Assembly: GCA_963402885.1 (NCBI GenBank)
Contig: OY727093.1
Coordinates: 27,031,409 to 27,095,408, forward strand
Length of the DNA: 64,000 nt
Source: Antedon bifida
Lineage: Eukaryota > Echinodermata > Crinoidea > Comatulida > Antedonidae
Direction: 5' to 3'
Shown: piece by piece, positions 14,601 to 23,600 of the stretch
Position numbering within the stretch: position 1 is the first letter of the stretch
Layout: each line of letters begins with the position of its first letter
Position numbers and translations under genes: made by a program
The notes under the pieces: model-generated
What the model was told of the DNA's origin: nothing
Database searches by the model: none
Seen by the model: only the letters and a program-made list of their open reading frames with translations

Positions 14601-17600
14601 GAGCACGATATCAGACCACTTGCTAGTTCGTATGGAACAGGAACTATGTATTCACTTTTCAGAAAAAGAAAACATATGTATGAGGAAGGTATGATGGAAC
14701 TTTATAGTTCTTAATTTGTTTAGACCAGAGAAGAATTATTTCACTCTTAGGGAAGAGTTATTTCACTCTTCCATGGTTTAGACTAAATCCTAAAGTACAG
14801 TTCTAAATTCATTGATTCACTACTAATGGCTTTTTATTCGGTTTTATCAGGGCCTACCACAACATTTGATTTGATTTAATTTATTCCAATACCATACATA
14901 AATAACACACATATATAAGAACAAACAACAAACGCAATAATTTGTATGGAACCAAGAATAACTCTAAATCCCCAAAAGGGGATTTACGTTACATCATCAT
15001 GAGGGATGCTCGTTGTATTGGAAATATTGCCCGAAACATAAAATAAACGTAAATGGTGCCAGTTTTTTTAATTTATTATATTAAGTACAGTTACGTACGC
15101 ATCGTTTTGGTCAAAGGTCACGGATGATTTTTCGTCCCCTTCACTCTCTTCAAATGTTGCTCTTTCAAAATAGGTAACTATGATAGATGCTGTACCTATA
15201 AAAATAAAATAAACTATATATTTATTACTTGTATTCTCTGATAGAAGTTGATGATAGTGACAATATCTTGATTTCTTACCTTTTTATATAAAAAATGTAT
15301 AATATAAAATAGTATAATTACAATTATTAACAGTAAGATCAGTATCATAGCAAATTAGGCCACTTTATAAATTTAGTCCCAGCATAATGCATGTGTATAT
15401 CCATTTTAATGATGTGCCTTATTTTACATTGTAATGTTTAAATTTATATTCGAGCAAATTAATTTCCTTCTAATTATACGCAATGAATGATTGTGGCAAA
15501 TTTCATGCATGTCCTTCGGATAGCGTAAAGCCGTTGGTCCAGTCTCATAGTAAACAAACTTGGGGATCGTCTGCTTTGCTTACCTGGGTAGGCGCTGTAC
15601 TGCTGGCTGAAAGGGGGCTGACAGGAGTCCATAGAGGGTATTTCCTCAGTTTCCAGTTAATTGGGAGGTATATGGGACAAAACAGTGTAACAAAAATATC
15701 ATAATAATGAAAGTATGAATGAAATATTCTCGTTCTATACATTTAGAAATATATAATACCTGGAACGTTTTTGACTGAACTTGGATCAACTCTCAGAAAT
15801 CCTTTGTCATCATTATCAATCTTTTTGGCATTGTCTTTTTCTGAATCTAGGATATCTCCTTTAGGTTGAAAATGAAATGACCAAACCTTTTGCTTCACTA
15901 ATTCGACGTTTGAAGCTGTAAAAAAAAAAAAATTAAGGACAGCATTTAATTAAGATTCATTTGTTAAAAGTATACATTTTTTCGTGGTAGGTAATTTACA
16001 TAAAAGCAAACAAAAGTATATTTGTATTAGTTTACAGACGTTATTTTTATTTCGAAGCGATAGAACATTTAGTTTAATACGTCTGTCAATTTGGAAAACT
16101 ATGCAACAAATTTGCAATGCAATATTGCAAGAAAGTTTAATTTGTAGGAGATCTTGTCGAAGTCAAGGCGCCTGTAGCCTGATACACGTTTAGAGGCGCC
16201 TATAGCCTGATACACGTTTAGGGGTGCCTATAGCCTGATACACGTTTAGGGGCGCCTATAGCCTGATACACGTTTAGAGGCGCCTATAGCTTGATACACG
16301 TTTAGAGGCGCCTATAGCCTGATACACGTTTAGATGTGTACCTACCTTGAATATCACAAACACACAAAATAAACATATAAAACAAGTACTGTAATTATCA
16401 GAAATTAATATGCAAACTTTTATTTCTTAGCTTGTAGACCAATATTGTAGTACCGGTAGTACTCTTAATAATTAATTATAAAGAGTGCAGTCATTCTTAA
16501 ATGGAATTTTTCAAACTTACCAACTATTTTTGTAGATCGTTTCCATGTTATGTTTAAGTATGAGTCCTTAGTCGCAATTTCTGTCAATATCTTTTCGGAC
16601 GCTAAAATTATATCAATTTGTTTTGCCATGTTCTGTAAATTAAATTAATGTATGTAATACACAATGTATGTTAGTATGTTTGACGGGTTCGGTCTATACA
16701 AAAAGTCATCACAGTTTAAACATTCTATATTGCAATTAATCATTGGCAATAGCTTAAAGGTGCTGTATTTTAAGCTTCTTTCACACTTGCTCCGGTCCGG
16801 CACCGGTCTGGCTCCGGCAAATAAAATTGTATCTCAATGTTTTGTTTTCACAACGCTCAACAAAACAATTGTTTTAACTTGATATGTGTGACTCGTCAGG
16901 AAAATGAAAAGTCACTAATGCTATTTGCGCAATCTGACGCGAACCTGAACTTGAGCCGAATTGTGAAAGACTATCTAGAAATTATAATAATAATGGGTTA
17001 CCTTCTTGCGTTCTATAACAGTAGTTGTCACGTTAACGGTTTCCTTTAGAATAAGACAAACAAAAAGTAAAAGAAATGAAATAGTCATATTATAACACGA
17101 TTAAAATGTAATCATTTCTATCGAGGTAAAATTATACTTATACTTATATTTTATTGTAGTTTGTTCATAAGTTTGATGTACAAACATGTTTTTTAACGAA
17201 TAATATTAAACCTGTCTTAAACTAATAATCTGTTCATTCGATAGAATATGACTGAAATAACGATGTAGTTTTATCGGAAGAATATTGTTTATTTCTTGTT
17301 TTTACCAGTACAAATTATTACCAGTTGTTTGGTTAGTTTTTACTATTTTACTACTTTTGATATGTTGTAAGAAATAGTATTTCATTTCATTATTTATTCG
17401 ATCTATTTCAGTATATACATAACAACAAAAAAAAATGAAATTTGGGAGACCAGGGTCAACCTAAGTGAACCTAATCATTGTAGCTGAGCCGGTTGACCCA
17501 AGTAACAATCGTTTTGACCCTTCTCTTACCTCTGTCATAATGTCTGGCTCTCTATTTCCTATCAATTCTGTAGTCTCTGCCATTGATAGTAGAGTAATTT

Positions 17601-20600
17601 CTAAGTCATCTATTTCAGTTTCAGTCAATATCCGGGTCTTTTTTCTTTCTGCCGCAATAGCTGATATTTGTAAGATGTCCACATCGTCCGTTTTATTAAA
17701 TAACTGTTGGAATAATAATACTAATGAATATTAGATTAAATGTTTATGCACACCACTTATATATGGTTTTGATTAAATTGCTACAAATAATGTTTTTTTT
17801 TCCTAAAGTCAGTTAATGGAGGGATCCAAGCAGATGATTAGTCAGTTATAGTGTAGTTAGTTTCCGTATTATTTCCTTTATTAGCAGAACCTTACCATTA
17901 CTCGTAAGTCGGTAAACGCAATCCGTATTCTGACCGTAAACGTATAAGTCACCATGTTTCCAGTTTCATCAGTAGCTGTGTAAGTCACTTCTGTGATTCC
18001 AATCGGAAACATATCTCCAGGATTGTGAGTAGATTCAACATGGGGTAACACTCCCGAGTTATCATCCGGATACGGTGGATTCCAGTCTACGGTTACGTTT
18101 GAGTGAACTGTATCGAGGAATACTTGTATGTCTTTGGTAAAATTGGTGAAGTATGGTACATCTACGTCTATTTCAGAAAAATTATAAGTATATATTATTA
18201 AATATATATTTAAAACAAGAATAAACATAATTTTGTATTTAAAAAATAGTAAATTTTAAAATCTGTTATAAATCCAAAAAAATATTTAAGTATGTAAACA
18301 TTATTATAAAACAGCCAAAAGGCAACTTACCATTAACAGTAATTGTAAACTGACATAGCTCAATATTACCAGCTCTATCAACGGCGGTGTAGGTAACTAA
18401 GGTATCGTACAGCGGAAACCGGTCTCCGGGGTTGACGTCTGACGTGACGTGTGGTAACACTTCAGAATTATCGTGTGCTCTTGTTACAACCCAAGTCACA
18501 TTTGCGTACGCTTTTCCTGGAACATTATCTACCTCGAAGTCTAATGTACAGTTTTTAAAGTAAGGCTTTTCAACATCTAAATACAAAGAAAGAAGTGCAT
18601 TATTAGTAATGTGAGCAAATTGTAATCACGTTTCAACACATATCAGAGGTTGTCATGAATTAAATGTTAATAGGCCTAAAGCCTGTTTTCCTGTCGACGT
18701 TATTCGACGCTATCGTTAACAATAATCGGCGATCTTCTACATAAACATTGAAATGTTAACGATTTACAGGAAAAGGAACTCACTATCGTTATCATTTCAA
18801 CTTGAGCGTTTTCAAACAATCGTCGTTGAACTGTTAACGATCAACGACGATAGCATCGAATAACGTCGACAAGAAAACAGGCTTAAGTCTTATTTCTCAA
18901 CATGCGAATGTCTCTGTCCGTTTGTAGGATAATTCGAATATAATATGAATGTACTGTCGGCTACACCAGAACAACTCTTCCAAAGTGATCATAAAAGCAT
19001 CTTACCTATAACGGTTATATTAAACTGGCAATCCTGGATATTAGTGGCTCTGTCGGTTGCATTGTACACCACTGTCGTTACTCCAAGACGGAAAACGTCA
19101 CCCGGAATGTGGTTCGATACAACTCCAAGAACATCGACATTATCGGTAACATTCGGTAACTGCCACGTAACGTTAGCATAAGGTGATCTGTACCATGTTG
19201 GGGTTATTATATTAGCAGGGCAGTATATGAAGAGTGGAGGTTCTCTGTCTAAAATACATAAAATAAACTAAAAAATGTATAATACCGCGACTTCTGAACT
19301 TTGTATTTCTTTCATAGACTTGTTCAAGACAACAGGCCTATTCTTACGTACAACACAGCACTCACTGTAAGTTGTCCTGATATTACAGCTACAGTACCTA
19401 CTTTACTAACATTGTTGCCACCATTACTATCGTTAGTGCTTCTACTACATCTACTTCACACTTCTTTTCATGATACCATTTTAAATAACTTACCTAAGAC
19501 AAGAATACTAAAAGTATACCATTGTATGTTTCCTGATTGGTCAATGGCTGTATACGTCACATCTGTTGCTCCAACATAGAATATGTCACCCGGACGGTGA
19601 TTCGACGTAATATTTAAAGGTTCGCCAGAGTTGTCTTGTACATCAACAACTGTCCAACTGACATGCGCAAAGTTTACACTTGTTTCAGTGAGAACAGTAA
19701 TATTCGAGGTTAAGTTGTAGAAAACTGGGTCTTCTCTATCTAATTACACATAAGTATAATAAAACATATATTATCCCTACGTTTCTATGCTAAGCGATAA
19801 CACCAAACTGCAGAATATAGATGTATAGACCTCTATTGTAAAGGAATAAGTTTTACAGTACAAAGTTTTAGGTAATAATAATTTTTTGTAATACCTAAAG
19901 TGGCTCATTCTTGACATTTCCTTAACCTATTGGTTTTTTTAATGAAATCATTTTAAAAATGCAATTATTAACGTTGGATTTGAAATGTCATATTAAAGAA
20001 AAAGTTACCTAATACAGTAATTTTGAATGAAAACTCATTGGCGTTTTTGAATATATCGTACGCCCAATACGTCACAGTTGTATTTCCGATGTAAAATGTG
20101 GTCTGTGGTTGATGAGTAGAATTAATAAACACTTCTTCCATAGAATTATCAAAGACAGTCGGAAGAGTCCAATTCAAAGTGGAAAAAGGTTGATTCGGGT
20201 CCGTCACGACTAAAATGTTTTCAGGTTGACTGGTGAACGAGGGAATTTCTTCATCTAAAAAATACATAAACCTAAATATTAAATTTATAACTAAGAATAG
20301 ATACTGTAATTAAAATAGCCGATGCATATATTAGCTGCAGAATGTGTATGTAATTGTCTGGTTTATACGTATGTGTATGTAATTGAATTAATACTTTCTG
20401 ATAATATAGTATTTTAGCCTTATTTTTGTTATTTTTTTTAGTGTTTGTTTTTATCTATGAGGTATCCTTTGATGTTATTTTTTAGAGAATCAATCGTTTC
20501 TGATGTCTTAAGTACAAACTACTCAAACTTCTGTCACTACAGATCTAAAAACCCAGCAAATACATCTGAGATGTATTCACATAACATGTAGGCATACTTA

Positions 20601-23600
20601 CAATATATCGTGCATTTAAAGTACCAGCGTAGATTTAAATATGCACATAAAGTACACCATTTAAAATTAATGTACATCATGCATTTACAGTATCATGCAT
20701 TACAGTACAGTATATCTTACATTTAGAGTAGTACATCGTGCATTTACAGTATATCATGCATTTACAGTATATCATGCATTTACAGTATCATGCATTGCAG
20801 TACAGTATATCATGCATTTACAGTATCATGCATTTACAGTATACCATGTACTACAGTACATCATGCATTTAAATTGTTTATTTTCTGCCATATTTTATTG
20901 TTGTACGTGTTTCATTTTTTATGTTGTGATTGTCTATGCTGTTGTTTAAAGGACCCCATTGGAATTAGGTTGATTTTTATTTCGACTTCATGTGCTATCC
21001 TTGGTTTCTTATTTAATGTATTTGCTTGCAAATTGTTTGTATTCATATTGTCTTGTAATCCTGTGTTGAAACCGAATAAAATCAAACAAATTAAATACCA
21101 TTTACATGTCATTACCTATGATTGCAATATAAAATGTGAGAACAGCATAATTTCCAGCATCATCGGTGGCAAAACAGTTTACAGTATGGTTCCCAATTCT
21201 GAAGACATGTCCTGGGACATGTGTGCAGTTAATTGTTGGAGTGTCCTCTGAGTTGTCTCGTGCAATATCTATAACTGACCACCATACAGGTGCTGTTGGT
21301 AAACCTTGATCCGTGTTGACCACCATGTTACTTGGTCCATTGAAGAATATTGGTTCCTCATTATCTGAAAAAATGTTATTTCTCTTTGGTCAAATGTCAG
21401 CACTTTATTGATTCAGTTGGAAAATCCTTGCTGACAGTGAACAACAGTTTCATAAAGTAAAAAATAGTACAACACCTTAATTTACTAGTGATAATAATGT
21501 TTCAAAAGTCTTACCAAAAATTGTTATTGAAAATCCACATTGTGCCTCATTGCCACTTGAATCCGTGGCGAGATAAGATACTTCGTGAATTCCAAGGCGA
21601 AATACGTCGTTTGAATAATAAGTTTGGCTTATAAGTAGATTGGCACCCGAGTTGTCTGACGCTGTTGGGTCAGTCCAAACAACGTTCGTTGTTGGTAGAA
21701 GATTGTCGGTTGGTGAAGAAATATTGGCGGGACAGTTTGAGAATACAGGCGATTCATTGTCTATGATAAATCAAATGACGTAATTAATAATTGTACACTA
21801 TTAATTGAAAGGCGTTTTACTAACTATTTGTTCAATGTACAATAACATTAGATTAAATACTAACCTATCACTGTCACTTTAAATTCACACGTTGCTGTGT
21901 TTCCAGAGTTGTCTGTCGCTGTAAATTCTATAGAAGTCTCACCGATTGGGTAATTTCCACCAACAAGAGTCGCGTTATCGATAACTGGGTCAATTAAACT
22001 GTTATCTGTGGCTTGTACCGCATTCCACGCCGTAGAACCAATTGCAGTACCAGGAAGCGTATTGACAGCAATATCAGAATGGCAGTTGGTAAAAACCGGT
22101 GGAGTTACATCTGTAACGTTACAGAAAAAAATGGAAAATAAAAGTCAATTTCCTATGAAATATAATCAGTCAAAGTTGTGTTTTTTAATATCGTTACGAC
22201 CATCAGATTGAATAATGTTATTTTAAAGATGAACATTAATTTCAATTTACTTAACAGAAAACTAATAACTAGCTTTCAATAGTCTGACGGTACACCACTA
22301 CAGTAAGTCACAGCATTATAGACTCACCTTCCAATCTGACTATAAATTGGCATTGGGTTTTCAGACCACCTTCGTCTGTTGCGGTGACATTTACAGTCGT
22401 ATCACCCAAAGGAAAAGTTTGACCATTAGTATGAGTACTAGTAACACTTGGTGGAACGCCAGAATTATCAGAGAAAGTTGGATTTTGCCAAGAAACTGGT
22501 CCATCCGAGTCTGATGGTAATACACTACCTTCTACAACGTCTGGACATAACCCAACTGTAGGTGGCTGATCATCTAAAGAGAAAATCAGATTTTGAGCTA
22601 CATCCTTATAACAAAATATTTGTTTTCTATAAACTAGGTACCAAATTGGTTTGACGAACACGTTTTGACACCTCAACATTAAGCTTTATTTACCGGTTAC
22701 GTTGACATCATAAGTACACTGATTCTGATTGTTAGCAGCATCACTGGCTGTGCAAGTAATTGTTGACACTCCGATAGGCATGTTCCTTAAACCAGATTGA
22801 TCACATGAAAATGATGTAACTCCAACGTTATCAGAGACTGGGGGATCTTCTAAGGTTATTGCAGCGTGAGGTTGGTCAGGGTCTGTCGACAAATCAATAA
22901 TTTCAGTTGAGCATGCAATTATTGGGGCTTCTGCATCTGCAAGAAAGTCGAATAGTTGAATGGATTATTGTCATTCTGTGCTTGTAACATTTACATACCA
23001 TTTTAAAACACCCACAATATACACACAACATTTATTTTTTTTTTGCTTTTAAAAACTGCATATTTTTTTAAATACAAAAAATGCATACAGAAGAAAAATG
23101 GTAGCTTTCAAGGTGTCAGCGAAAATTTAACATAGATGAATATATTATTATGTGTAAATACAGTGTAAACTTACCAATGACCGTGACATTATAACGACAC
23201 CCAGTATAAGTACACAAGCCTTCATCGGAAACGTACAACTGGACAGTGTAGGTTCCCACACCTACTACATCACCAGGGCATATATAGTCAGTCTCTATTC
23301 TGCAAGAGTTCGTATACAAACCAGAATTATCTGATATAATAATCTCAGGCTGGTATACCATCGTATTTGAACCTGTCGGTAGGTTATGTGATTCATCCGT
23401 ACATTCGGGGCTTGATATCACCACATCTTCCCAATCTGCAAAATAATGTAAATATGTAAGTATCAATTCTTGATATGATTAACATAGCGTAATGACACAA
23501 GGATGTTGAGCTCCGTTAGATCAATTTATGCGTGGTTGCGACACGATCAGTTCCACGTCCCTAAACGTTTGACTGAATTTGGAACAGAAACCACAGAATA

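Noticed and set aside
20695..21251. Plus-strand open frames of 84 and 153 codons
   Set aside because: The first part is tandem-repeat DNA and the second is antisense to the HYR exon at 21116-21364.
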